From a virus: a stretch of 30,961 bases of DNA. The translations under genes and the position numbers were made by a program. The DNA lies in the IMG/VR virus record IMGVR_UViG_3300013014_000089, positions 1 through 30,961 of that record; one strand, given 5' to 3'. This document shows positions 16,459 to 24,404 of this stretch, piece by piece. The notes beneath the pieces are model-generated. The model was not told the DNA's origin. It saw nothing but the letters and a program-made list of their open reading frames with translations, and ran no database searches. How positions within the stretch are numbered: position 1 is the first letter of the stretch; each line of letters opens with the position of its first letter.

Positions 16459-19076
16459 GGGGTATTTAAAATTCCTCTATTTTGTGGGGATAATTTAGCT
16501 GCGGCTGCAAATGCTTCTAAATCAGTATCAGCTCTAATATTTGTAGAAAAATTAAAATCTCTATACAATGTGATATCATTACCGCTTCTGGTTCCGTAAA
16601 AATCGGTGCCAATTAAACTTATGTCTTTAATCTGTAGATCGTCTAGTCGTTTTTTATCTACAATTGGTACTGGCGAATTTCCCCACGCAGATCTACCAAC
16701 TTTTGGTCTGTCTTTTTCAAGAATAGACATTTGTACGCTGATATCAGCTGTTCTAGGAAATTGAGCAAATCTACCTTTGGAATCACCTTTGGTTCCTCTG
16801 GTATTTATTAAGTTATCCGCACCACTCCACTCATAAGCTCGATTAGACCCCCAACTCCACACATCGTTTGGCGAGCTCATATTCTCTGGAATGGTCTCCC
16901 AAGAAGCATCGTCTGGTATACTCACATTACAACTTTTAATCACAACAAAGTGATTTTTATAAAAATCGCCAAGTGTTAATTGTACCATCGGCGGAATTAT
17001 AAATCCACCAGCCGCCATTTGCGTATAGTTCGATGGTTTTGTTAAACTGATCAAGTAGTTAATTCTTTGCCACATTGGCAATAGTTCTTTTATACTATGC
17101 GCATTAACCACAAAATTAAAACTCACTTCTCTGGTAAATCCTTTGTAACTATATAATTTATCAGGTCTACCTAAATATTCTATTGTTTCCCATTCAGCTG
17201 TATTAGTATCTTGTATTCCTTTTACAGTTGCACTAAATGGTATATATGTTTCATTAACCATATCGTAAAAGTAAAATTTAATAATATCAGGCCCAAACCC
17301 TTTGTAATCTGATCCGTTTCCATATTGATCTTCAAATTGTTCTTTATTTAATACATCCAACGAATTTACATAATCAACATTGTGGGTTGGTTGTATAAAT
17401 CTATCTTTACCAGTTTTTCTTCCTAATCTGGTTGGAAAGTTTAGTTGATTTACATCAGTACTAAATTTATCTGTGTATTTGGTTTTTACATTTTTTAGAT
17501 AATCCATACCAACAGCTACTGGTTGATCGTATTTAGCGAATTGTAATGGTTTAGCATTTTTTAAACCATTGAAATCAACATTATATAAATTATTAGCAGG
17601 AGTACCAGCAATATTTTCGATTGCTTTATTTAAGTTATCTAATATTAACTTAGTAGGAGTCTTTGTTTCATCGCTAAATGTATCAGGTAAATTCTTGGAA
17701 TTTTCAATTAATACTTTATAGTTTAATAATTGATCACTTCCTTCTACAAATGTACCTGTAGATCTATCAGCATTAACTAAATCTGTATATTTAAGTTGAG
17801 TTGTATTTTTCCCATTAACTTGTATCGTATTACCATATTTGTCTTTAGATGGACGTATAAAATCCGTACTAACTACAGCTCTTACTTGATCAGAAGTAAC
17901 GTTTCCTGAAAAAACCACTACACCCACAGAATCTTGTTGATTTTCCATTCCGTAAGTTTTGATGTATTTATCATTTCTAAGAGTTGATGATGGATTGACA
18001 CTACCATGATAAAATCTTTGATTTGCTCTTAATCCTGTAAATTTTCGGTTTGTTCCTATGCCAAGTGCGTTTTTTAAACCACTCAAAATACCACCACTTT
18101 TAGTTGGAGTAACATTTGAATCGTCAAATAATTTACCAGCGTTTAAATACAAATCATATGTCTGTTCGTCCGCACGATAATTTGCTTTCCATGGTTGTTT
18201 AGGTGGTACAATACCACCCAATAAAGTATTGTTTTGTAAAAAGTTACCTACACCACCCAATAACTTGCTAAAAAACCCTCCTCCTCCAGATGCTACTAAC
18301 TTGCTATATCTGGGAGCATTATATGCGTTTGTAGCGGTCTGTCCTCTTAATAAATCTCTTACATCTGGTCTTGCTAGAGGAGCTACTACTCTATCCGAGT
18401 TATCCGCTCCGCCTAATAAAGATGTAAATGTGGATAAACCAAATCCACCACTAGCCCCACTAGCAACGCTACTTCTAGGAGGAGATGGTACAGCTGGGCC
18501 GCCACCGCCAAACAATCCACCAACCGTTCTAACAATACTACCCAATCCACTCGCCCCTAATAATCCACCAACTATGTTACTTGTATCTAAATGTCTGGTT
18601 GGTCTGTCCGCCAATCCAAATGAAGCAAGTCTTAATGCAGCAATAACTGGAGAAGCTGGATTATATACTTTGGTCTCATCAAATGGTTGAAATCCCTGTA
18701 ATACAAGTTGTTTTAATATAAAACGAGTGCCAGCGGAACTTCCTAAAAATTTTCTTATCCTAGTACCATCTTGACTTGATGCTTGAAATGCAGTAGTAAT
18801 TTTACTCCGCTGACCCTCTTCAATGTTTTTATATACAAACATTTGACTTGCTACTGGTCCTTTTAAATACAAGTCTTGTGGCTTATTTTTAGTATATAAT
18901 ACATTGGCATTTCCCGCAGTGGCAAATAGTCTTTCAATTTTGCCTGGGGATCTAATGTTAATAAACTCTTGCGTTGGAACTGGTAATTTTAATCCAGCGC
19001 CTTGAATGTTGTCATATGTGGTAAGCTGAGTACCTTGATTACCATATCCTTCAGCGTATGTATTACTATTTGCCAT
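16455..19076 (-). CDS. Large baseplate/tail structural protein, 873 aa
   Basis: The C-terminal half carries a tail-tube-like domain: WETIEYLGRPDKLYSYKGFT, EVSFNFVVNAHSIKELLPMW, INYLISLTKP, then FIIPPMVQLTLGDFYKNHFV and NVSIPDDASWE, followed by ISVQMSILEKDRP. I recognise this layout (grid strand, W-x-x-I-N-Y-L, PP-x-h-x-L-x-h-G-D-x-Y) from baseplate/tube-initiator proteins of T4-like phages, comparable in role to gp48/gp54, but cannot assign the exact counterpart. Residues 160-340 are Gly/Ser/Pro-rich and repetitive (GGLFGGGGPAVPSPPRSS), so probably a flexible linker. The position between tape measure and LysM protein supports a baseplate role. The opposite strand over the Gly/Pro region is open by composition only. 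Confidence 0.75.
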   Translation of the reverse strand: MANSNTYAEGYGNQGTQLTTYDNIQGAGLKLPVPTQEFINIRSPGKIERLFATAGNANVLYTKNKPQDLYLKGPVASQMFVYKNIEEGQRSKITTAFQASSQDGTRIRKFLGSSAGTRFILKQLVLQGFQPFDETKVYNPASPVIAALRLASFGLADRPTRHLDTSNIVGGLLGASGLGSIVRTVGGLFGGGGPAVPSPPRSSVASGASGGFGLSTFTSLLGGADNSDRVVAPLARPDVRDLLRGQTATNAYNAPRYSKLVASGGGGFFSKLLGGVGNFLQNNTLLGGIVPPKQPWKANYRADEQTYDLYLNAGKLFDDSNVTPTKSGGILSGLKNALGIGTNRKFTGLRANQRFYHGSVNPSSTLRNDKYIKTYGMENQQDSVGVVVFSGNVTSDQVRAVVSTDFIRPSKDKYGNTIQVNGKNTTQLKYTDLVNADRSTGTFVEGSDQLLNYKVLIENSKNLPDTFSDETKTPTKLILDNLNKAIENIAGTPANNLYNVDFNGLKNAKPLQFAKYDQPVAVGMDYLKNVKTKYTDKFSTDVNQLNFPTRLGRKTGKDRFIQPTHNVDYVNSLDVLNKEQFEDQYGNGSDYKGFGPDIIKFYFYDMVNETYIPFSATVKGIQDTNTAEWETIEYLGRPDKLYSYKGFTREVSFNFVVNAHSIKELLPMWQRINYLISLTKPSNYTQMAAGGFIIPPMVQLTLGDFYKNHFVVIKSCNVSIPDDASWETIPENMSSPNDVWSWGSNRAYEWSGADNLINTRGTKGDSKGRFAQFPRTADISVQMSILEKDRPKVGRSAWGNSPVPIVDKKRLDDLQIKDISLIGTDFYGTRSGNDITLYRDFNFSTNIRADTDLEAFAAAAKLSPQNRGILNTP

Positions 19077-19081
19077 TTATT

Positions 19082-19088
19082 ATAAATA
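19082..19088 (-). promoter_or_regulatory. TATTTAT box 5 nt before the 873-aa gene
   Basis: Minus-strand CTATTTAT is separated from the ATG at 19076 by AATAA. It lies in the 15-nt gap between the tape measure stop (19092) and this start. Confidence 0.35.
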
Positions 19089-19091
19089 GTA

Positions 19092-21728
19092 TTAACCTCT
19101 AGTTGTTGCTTGTCCAAATCCACCAGATTTTAATATTGTTGTAGATAAAGCAGCATTAATTCTTTGACCATCCAGATTTACAGCTATACCACCATTTGCC
19201 ATCATTGAAGTTAAAATTTCAATTTTTTGCGCTACAACTTCTAATCCGGACTTTAATTCTGCTGTTTGTTTTTCTTTTACATCATTTGTTTTACTAAAAG
19301 TATCTACACCTTTAAAATCCATGTCAAGTTTTGGTAGTTCAATTCCTGAAAGATCTTTTAAAGCGTTAACGGCTATACCAATTCCATCGGCAGCCTGACT
19401 TAACAGTGTTAACTGTGATACAATTGCCGTTAACTGTGACGTTGGAAACGTCAACAAATTTTCTCCCAAGTTTTTCATTGAAATCGACAAACTTCCAATT
19501 CCAGCCGCAGCCTTTGATAATTTAAAAAATCCAATATTTGCGATTGCAACAAGACTTGTAGCTACACTTGTTATAACACTAGGCAGTGCCTGAAATACAG
19601 ACAACATAGTGTCAAATGCTTTTATAATTACTCCACCCACTATTGATGCTAAACCCGTGAGAATTGATCCAATCAGTGATAGTGATGGAGTTACCATTTG
19701 TATAGCCTTAGCAAATCCTATAGCAGATAGTGATACTATACCAAGTGCAGCCGCAAACGCAAGAACACCAAGTTGTATTCCTGGAATCAACATTATGGCC
19801 CCCAATACTGCTAGTGAAACACCTAGTATTACTATTGATTTGGTAAACGCCATTATTTGTTCACCGCTTACATTTCCTAACATGCTAAATGCTTTTGCTA
19901 AACCAAACACTGCCAGTGTCAATACACCAAGTATTATTGCCATTTTTATTATATCACCTGGTTTTATACTTCCAAGAGCAGTTGCCATTGATGTGATTCC
20001 CCTACCAATACCTTCCAGTCCTTTTCCTATTCCTTCTCCGATTGATTGTCCCATTTTACCCACTATATCTCCCAGAAAATCCAATACAGCTTTTCCTCCA
20101 TATTTTAATGCAAAAAAAGCGGCTGTTAATAAACCTATAGCTGTAACACTGATAGCAGTCCATTTTCCAATTGGATCGCCAATGTTTGTTATATAATTAA
20201 TTAATTTAAAAAAACCAATTTGAACAAGCATTATTGCATCATATAGAGGTTTAAGTAATTTACCCAAATTTAATAACGCTTGTTCTTTAACTTGTGCCAA
20301 CTTAGCAGACTCAGCCTCTGCCGTTTTTTGATCCATTAACAACTGCAATTCTTGTTTTCTAGCATCAAGTCCACCTTTTTGAAGAACCTTTAATTCTTCT
20401 TGAGCTTTCTTCATTTTTGCAGCTTCTTTTGGAAACATTCTTTCTGCCTCAAGAAGATTTTTCTTTTGAGTTTGAATCTTTTGTAATTCACCAAAATCTT
20501 TACCGGTTACTTCGGATAAAGCTTTACGTTGTATATAATTTAATTTGTCTAAATCGCCAACTTTTTCAACTTCTTTTTGTAAAGCTTTTTCCGACCCAAT
20601 CAAATCTCCAGCAAATGCCAGTCTACGGGACTCATTAAAATTGACGTTTTTACCTAATAAAGCACTTAATTTTAATTCAGCTCCAATAGAACTTTCAAAA
20701 CTTAAAAGTGACTCAGCTGATTTTGCTGCTGAATCTAAACTGGTACCAAGCTTTCTTGCTTCTGCTGCCTGTTTAATCAGCTCCGTAGTGTTACCTTTAA
20801 AAATTAAACGCACTCCGCTACTCGCACTTGCAACATCTTTCATCACTTTTCCCATTGGAACACCGGCCGCTTCAGCGGCTTTTGAAGCAATTGCGGTCAT
20901 AGCTTCTTGAGCCATAACCGATGTACCTCCTACTTCAGCCAGTGTGGCCTGGAACTTTGTAGCTTCATCTACAGTCAAACCTGTCAAACGACTGATATTA
21001 GCTGATTCTTTACCAATTGAAGCTAATTGAGAGTCCGTTAATGAGTACTCGTTACGAAGTGATGTTACCGATTTTAATATTTCTTGATTACTAGCAAGAT
21101 TTGTACCCAGACCATTGTTAATTTTCTGAATAGCATCGTATTGTCCATTTATCTCATCCTTGGTAGTTCCTTGTGCTTTAGCTTCGTCACTCAACATCTT
21201 GTCATACTTCTCACCAAGAGACATTATTGTCATATAAATGGATTGAATTTTTTCAAGATTCTCTTTTTGTTCACCCAACGATTTTGCAGTCTCAGTTGCC
21301 GATCTAGCATTACGACCTGCTTCGCCAGCAATTTTTCCAAGAGACTTTCTCTGTGTTTCCAAATTATCAGCTGTTAGTCTCTGTAGAATTAAGTTTTGTT
21401 CAGATGTACGACGAGTGCGTGCGGACAAATCATTTCTTAACTTTATCTGTTCATTAATCTTGTATATATCCGATATTGCTCTTTGTTGAATTGATCTGTA
21501 ACTTTGCGCTTGATTTTGTAATGCAGTTTGTTCAACGCTTATTTTAGCTAAAGCTTTATCCAATAAAGCAGCAGGTTCAACCCAATTACCCATTTTTTTA
21601 CCAAGATCATCAGCTGATTTTGTTAAAGACCCTAACTTTTTAACGCCATTATCGATTTCTTTTTGGAAATCAACAAGTACTTTAGCAAGTTCTCCTCTTA
21701 GATTTCTAATATCACTTGTATCTGCCAT
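19092..21728 (-). CDS. Tail tape measure protein
   Basis: An 878-residue protein with the normal layout of a tape measure: Lys/Glu/Gln-rich coiled coil (1-220), a Ser/Ala-rich middle (220-400), a second coiled coil (400-490, many KKAQEELKVL-type stretches), then hydrophobic helices (WTAISVTAIGLLTAAFFAL, MAIILGVLTLAVFGLA, SIVILGVSLAVLGAIMLIP, and more to about 720) that may act at the host membrane during DNA ejection. The mid region SLTDSQLASIGKESANISRL is typical of these proteins. It lies directly after the gp26-like gene with its start-less extension, where tape measures usually follow tail-assembly chaperones. It is short for a T4-size tail, so the tail may be of modest length; this is inferred from the tape-measure rule only. 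Confidence 0.9.
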   Translation of the reverse strand: MADTSDIRNLRGELAKVLVDFQKEIDNGVKKLGSLTKSADDLGKKMGNWVEPAALLDKALAKISVEQTALQNQAQSYRSIQQRAISDIYKINEQIKLRNDLSARTRRTSEQNLILQRLTADNLETQRKSLGKIAGEAGRNARSATETAKSLGEQKENLEKIQSIYMTIMSLGEKYDKMLSDEAKAQGTTKDEINGQYDAIQKINNGLGTNLASNQEILKSVTSLRNEYSLTDSQLASIGKESANISRLTGLTVDEATKFQATLAEVGGTSVMAQEAMTAIASKAAEAAGVPMGKVMKDVASASSGVRLIFKGNTTELIKQAAEARKLGTSLDSAAKSAESLLSFESSIGAELKLSALLGKNVNFNESRRLAFAGDLIGSEKALQKEVEKVGDLDKLNYIQRKALSEVTGKDFGELQKIQTQKKNLLEAERMFPKEAAKMKKAQEELKVLQKGGLDARKQELQLLMDQKTAEAESAKLAQVKEQALLNLGKLLKPLYDAIMLVQIGFFKLINYITNIGDPIGKWTAISVTAIGLLTAAFFALKYGGKAVLDFLGDIVGKMGQSIGEGIGKGLEGIGRGITSMATALGSIKPGDIIKMAIILGVLTLAVFGLAKAFSMLGNVSGEQIMAFTKSIVILGVSLAVLGAIMLIPGIQLGVLAFAAALGIVSLSAIGFAKAIQMVTPSLSLIGSILTGLASIVGGVIIKAFDTMLSVFQALPSVITSVATSLVAIANIGFFKLSKAAAGIGSLSISMKNLGENLLTFPTSQLTAIVSQLTLLSQAADGIGIAVNALKDLSGIELPKLDMDFKGVDTFSKTNDVKEKQTAELKSGLEVVAQKIEILTSMMANGGIAVNLDGQRINAALSTTILKSGGFGQATTRG

Positions 21729-21742
21729 AGGTTATTATATTA

Positions 21743-21749
21743 ATAAATA
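21743..21749 (-). promoter_or_regulatory. TATTTAT box 14 nt before the tape measure gene
   Basis: Minus-strand GATATTTAT lies between the end of the start-less frame (21755) and the tape measure ATG at 21728, with 14 nt to the start. Confidence 0.3.
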
Positions 21750-21754
21750 TCAAG

Positions 21755-21982
21755 TTATCTAAAACTAGGTCTATCTATTTTGCCTGAACGTGATGGCTGT
21801 GAAGTAGATGCATTTTGCGCACGCGCTTCTTTTTCTTTAGTATCTATTAATTTTTTGTAATAAAAATTACGAAGATGTACAGGCAAACTATATACTTCGC
21901 TTGGAAAAAACCCCCCGTTACCGTAGTAACAGAGATCAAATATTATTTGCTGTATATAGAGCTTATACTCTGGAGTCAGGCC
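21755..21982 (-). CDS. Start-less +1-frame extension of the gp26-like protein (gp51/chaperone-like)
   Basis: This frame is open from 21997 to the stop at 21755-21757 and contains no ATG or GTG in frame; a TGA lies at 21998-22000. It encodes about 75 residues after the shift point, GLTPEYKLYIQQIIFDLCYY then GNGGFFPSEVYSLPVHLRNF and YYKKLIDTKEKEAR, ending in a Ser/Arg-rich tail. The G-G-F-x-x-x-E-V-Y-x-L-P-x-x-L-R-x-F-Y-x-K-L pattern is protein-like and resembles small T4-like baseplate hub assembly factors and tail-assembly chaperone second domains. It ends 26 nt before the tape measure ATG. A ribosome on the gp26-like gene could enter it by a +1 (or -2) slip at the T7 run, giving a fusion of about 339 residues. 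Alternatives are a rare TTG/CTG start or a homopolymer assembly error. Confidence 0.7.
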   Translation of the reverse strand, partial: GLTPEYKLYIQQIIFDLCYYGNGGFFPSEVYSLPVHLRNFYYKKLIDTKEKEARAQNASTSQPSRSGKIDRPSFR

Positions 21983-22775
21983 AAAAAAACTGGACAGTCA
22001 TTGGCACTGCTGCCCTTTCTTCGGCGCTGCACTCTTTGCAGCAAAAATCAAATGTTGAATTAATGTCAGGAGTAGACTCACGGATGTATTGTCGTAATGC
22101 TAAACTGTCACGACTTTGCATACCATCAACAAATGATTTAATTTTAGCTGGATCAGAATCTCCATTTACTTCAATAATCATTCGCTTTAAACGAGATGTT
22201 ACTTCGGTTGAATTAAATTTGTTAATTTTTAACATTGATACATTCTCTTTTTCTATTAATTTTTCATCATCATCTGTTAAAAATTTAAATTTTATAGAGA
22301 CTTTTGAATTGGGTAATGTATAATCAAAAGCATTTGTGCCTTTTTGAAAATTAGATTCGTCCAACTCTTTTTCTTTTAACTCACCTAAATCTACATTTAC
22401 TTTATTTACAACTTGACATTTTGGACACGTAACGTCAACTGGACCGTAATTATCGCCATATGCTAATCGTCTAGCTGCAAATATTAAAGCATTTTTATCG
22501 CCCGTCAACAAATTATTTAATTTTATGGATTTGTCTACTAAAAGAGATTCTAGAAGTTTGTCGATAGCTATACCTTTTTTCAACAAATTGGGACTGGTAA
22601 GAATATCTTCTTCTTTTGCAGTCATCATTTTCATATCAATATAACCCAAACTTAGTGGATCATTATCAGAATAAAAATAACCTTTGCTTGGTAAATCAAT
22701 TCGTTCCGATGGATATGAAGTGGATTGTGATTCTTTTTGTACAGCACTACGTGTAATTATAATTTCGTCATTCAT
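21963..22775 (-). CDS. 26: T4 gp26-like baseplate hub / tail assembly protein (zinc-ribbon type)
   Basis: The 270-residue protein follows the T4_baseplate (gp26) family pattern: LPSKGYFYSDNDPLSLGYID, then MTAKEEDILTSPNLLKKG, IDKLLESLL, LLTGDKNALIFAARRLAYG and a zinc-ribbon half VTCPKC (C117, C120). A second cysteine group FDFCCKEC (C245/C246, C249) near the end probably completes the zinc site. In T4, gp26 takes part in hub assembly with gp51, gp27 and gp29. Here the gene sits just before the tape measure, the place of tail-assembly chaperones in other phages. The last codons read CAG TTT TTT TGG, and the start-less next frame is entered at this T run. No SD sequence is present. Confidence 0.85.
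   Translation of the reverse strand: MNDEIIITRSAVQKESQSTSYPSERIDLPSKGYFYSDNDPLSLGYIDMKMMTAKEEDILTSPNLLKKGIAIDKLLESLLVDKSIKLNNLLTGDKNALIFAARRLAYGDNYGPVDVTCPKCQVVNKVNVDLGELKEKELDESNFQKGTNAFDYTLPNSKVSIKFKFLTDDDEKLIEKENVSMLKINKFNSTEVTSRLKRMIIEVNGDSDPAKIKSFVDGMQSRDSLALRQYIRESTPDINSTFDFCCKECSAEERAAVPMTVQFFWPDSRV
21983..21989 (-). other. T7 slippery run, candidate programmed frameshift site
   Basis: Seven T on the minus strand (A at 21983-21989) within codons TTT TTT TGG of the gp26-like gene. A +1 slip of the second TTT, or a -2 slip, moves ribosomes into the start-less frame that begins GGC CTG ACT. The zero frame stops 18 nt later at 21963. RNA polymerase slippage on the homopolymer would have the same effect. 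Confidence 0.6.
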
Positions 22776-22839
22776 AACTTTATAACAATATATAGAACTT
22801 TATATAACTTTTTAGTAATTATATTTTATACAAAATCAA

Positions 22840-23751
22840 CTATACATTTTTCAGTGAATCTTTTTTACCAATTACCATATTTTTCTTTACTTGTACATTT
22901 AATTTGGCTTGATCTTTTTCTTCTGGAGACTGTGCTGAATTGGCTACCGATTCAGCGTTTTTAAGTTCTTCTTCCGCAGCTACAAGTTCTGCATTTTTAA
23001 GATCTAATGTTGCATTTTTAAGATCCGCTGTTAATTTATCTACTTTTTCTTTGGCGGAATTTATTTTAGCTTCATCTTCTTTTAAGATACTCACAATCAA
23101 TTTCTTTAATAGCTTCTTTTGCGTTTCTGTCAATCCAGTAGCGGAAACACCTAATTTGTTATTCATAATATTATATACAGTATCATCATATTTACCAAAC
23201 AAATCTTTAACAAAAGACTTTTTTAGCTGTGGAGTTAAATTAACATATTGAGATCGCAATTGACTAGCACTTCTAGCAGGCATTCCCAATATCGTAAAAT
23301 CAGTGGTTGGTACAGTGTCAATATATCCGTGAGTTATAGCTGGTTGTAGTTTATCTAAGTTCTTAGGAATTGGCTGTAAATAAGCTGGCGATCCATCTTT
23401 TTTAGCAAATCTACTAAATCTCGGATCCTCAGTCATATCTTTTTCACTAACCGCAAAAATAATACTATCACGATTAATATCAATAGGAATTTGCGCAACC
23501 AAACTCTGTAGGTTATAATTGTTTTTTACTTTAATTATTTTGTTAACAGGTACCCCAGTTAAAGTCATCATTTTGACTTTTTCATCAAAACTAAATGGCG
23601 ACTTAGGCAGTTCAACTACATCGGTAGTTGTTATATAAACATCGTTACCACCATATTTACTGCTTAAATAATTGTAAACTCCTTTATGTCCTTTATGAAA
23701 AGGATGAAATCTACCTGGGTATATTACAAATATTTTTTTGCCTAGTTCCAT
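22840..23751 (-). CDS. Nucleotidyltransferase (HxGH cytidylyl/NMN adenylyltransferase-like) with coiled-coil tail
   Basis: The N-terminal 190 residues have the class I cytidylyltransferase/adenylyltransferase fold: YPGRFHPFHKGH with the HxGH motif at 19-22, strands IFVIYP and DVYITTTD, and a later GMPARSASQLRSQ that fits the ISSTxxR nucleotide-binding motif. The family includes NMN adenylyltransferase, so NAD metabolism is one guess, but substrate cannot be read from the sequence. Residues 205-300 are a Lys/Glu/Ala-rich coiled coil with repeated DLKNA/ELKNAE units, unusual for a metabolic enzyme and suggestive of oligomerisation or a virion link. The gene is placed between tail tube and gp26-like genes. 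Confidence 0.8.
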   Translation of the reverse strand: MELGKKIFVIYPGRFHPFHKGHKGVYNYLSSKYGGNDVYITTTDVVELPKSPFSFDEKVKMMTLTGVPVNKIIKVKNNYNLQSLVAQIPIDINRDSIIFAVSEKDMTEDPRFSRFAKKDGSPAYLQPIPKNLDKLQPAITHGYIDTVPTTDFTILGMPARSASQLRSQYVNLTPQLKKSFVKDLFGKYDDTVYNIMNNKLGVSATGLTETQKKLLKKLIVSILKEDEAKINSAKEKVDKLTADLKNATLDLKNAELVAAEEELKNAESVANSAQSPEEKDQAKLNVQVKKNMVIGKKDSLKNV

Positions 23752-23757
23752 ATAATA

Positions 23758-23764
23758 ATAAATA
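23758..23764 (-). promoter_or_regulatory. TATTTAT box directly after the tube-gene terminator
   Basis: Minus-strand CTATTTAT follows the T-run of the terminator at once and ends 6 nt before the ATG at 23751. A terminator followed immediately by this box argues that a new transcript starts here. Confidence 0.4.
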
Positions 23765-23765
23765 G

Positions 23766-23792
23766 AAAAACCCCAGCATTTCTACTGGGGTT
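23766..23792 (-). terminator. Rho-independent terminator after the tail tube gene
   Basis: Eight-bp stem (23769-23776 with 23785-23792, including CCCC/GGGG) and 8-nt loop, followed on the minus strand by a T-run (complement of 23766-23770), 19 bases past the tube-gene stop. The plus strand also has a T-rich tail, so it may be bidirectional. It would keep the abundant tube mRNA separate from downstream genes. Confidence 0.87.
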
Positions 23793-23810
23793 CTTTTTAA
23801 TAAAGTTAAA

Positions 23811-24302
23811 TCAATACTGTAAAATGCAATAATCCATCTGTACAGTCAAGCTGATTGTAACAGCTTCACCATCATTACTCCAATCCATATCTCCAAAAGA
23901 AGCTTCAGTAATAAAGCATCCACGTAGACTCCATTCTTCAACTTTATCGCCCACTGGACCAAGAACGTTAATAGTAAGATCTTTTTTATAGAAATCTTGA
24001 TAACCATCACGTCCAGTTACGGATTCATGATGCAAACGTACCCACTCCATTACTGCTTGAGCGCCACTTGGTACAATTGGATCATACAATTCCATTGTAA
24101 TTGATTGCCAGACACTCTTTCCTTTATAGAATGTCTTGATATTGATATGATCAAGTTCTTTTGATGATTGACTTAGTTTTGGTCTATCAGTCTTCTTGAT
24201 GATAAAAGATGGAATGCCGTCAACGTACAAAATAAACCTATTTTTAACTTTTGGTTCAAATGCTGTTGCGAATATTTCGTTTGGATTTAGTAGTTCTGCC
24301 AT
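23811..24302 (-). CDS. 19: Tail tube protein, T4 gp19-like
   Basis: A 163-residue protein of the phage T4 gp19 tube family. Family features include KNRFILYVDGIPSFIIKKTD, then DRPKLSQSS, NIKTFYKGKSVWQSITMELY, DPIVPSGAQAVMEWVR, LTINVLGPVGDKVEEWSLRG and ITEASFGDMDW with final ITV-type strands. It forms the inner tube through which DNA passes, inside the sheath. Length equals that of T4 gp19 (163 aa). Its own terminator downstream and candidate promoter upstream fit a strongly expressed, single-gene transcript. The sheath gene, usually next to it, is not in this window; the neighbour on the other side is the homing endonuclease, so the gap upstream may reflect insertion. Confidence 0.88.
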   Translation of the reverse strand: MAELLNPNEIFATAFEPKVKNRFILYVDGIPSFIIKKTDRPKLSQSSKELDHINIKTFYKGKSVWQSITMELYDPIVPSGAQAVMEWVRLHHESVTGRDGYQDFYKKDLTINVLGPVGDKVEEWSLRGCFITEASFGDMDWSNDGEAVTISLTVQMDYCILQY

Positions 24303-24324
24303 AAATTGTATATCTTTCTTTATA

Positions 24325-24331
24325 ATAAATA
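24325..24331 (-). promoter_or_regulatory. TATTTAT box upstream of tail tube gene
   Basis: Minus-strand ATATTTAT lies 22 nt before the ATG at 24302, in the divergent region shared with the homing endonuclease gene, leaving room for a short leader. Confidence 0.35.
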
Positions 24332-24349
24332 TTAAAAATTTAAATTAAT

Positions 24350-24377
24350 TTGACTTGTTATAATAATTTGTTAATAT
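24350..24377 (+). promoter_or_regulatory. Candidate promoter for the homing endonuclease gene
   Basis: TTGACT (24350-24355) and TAATAT (24372-24377) are 16 bp apart on the plus strand, about 27 nt before the start codon. A perfect TATAAT also lies at 24359-24364 but without a good -35. Confidence 0.35.
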
Positions 24378-24404
24378 ATATCTAGATACGAACCTAAAGT
24401 TAAT

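Noticed and set aside
18229-18690. 153-codon open frame on the plus strand
   Set aside because: It lies opposite the Gly/Ser/Pro-rich linker of the 873-aa baseplate gene; its Pro/Asn/Leu-rich product is a composition shadow.
19609-20196. 195-codon open frame on the plus strand
   Set aside because: It lies opposite the hydrophobic region of the tape measure; the Pro/Ile/Ser bias is an antisense artefact.
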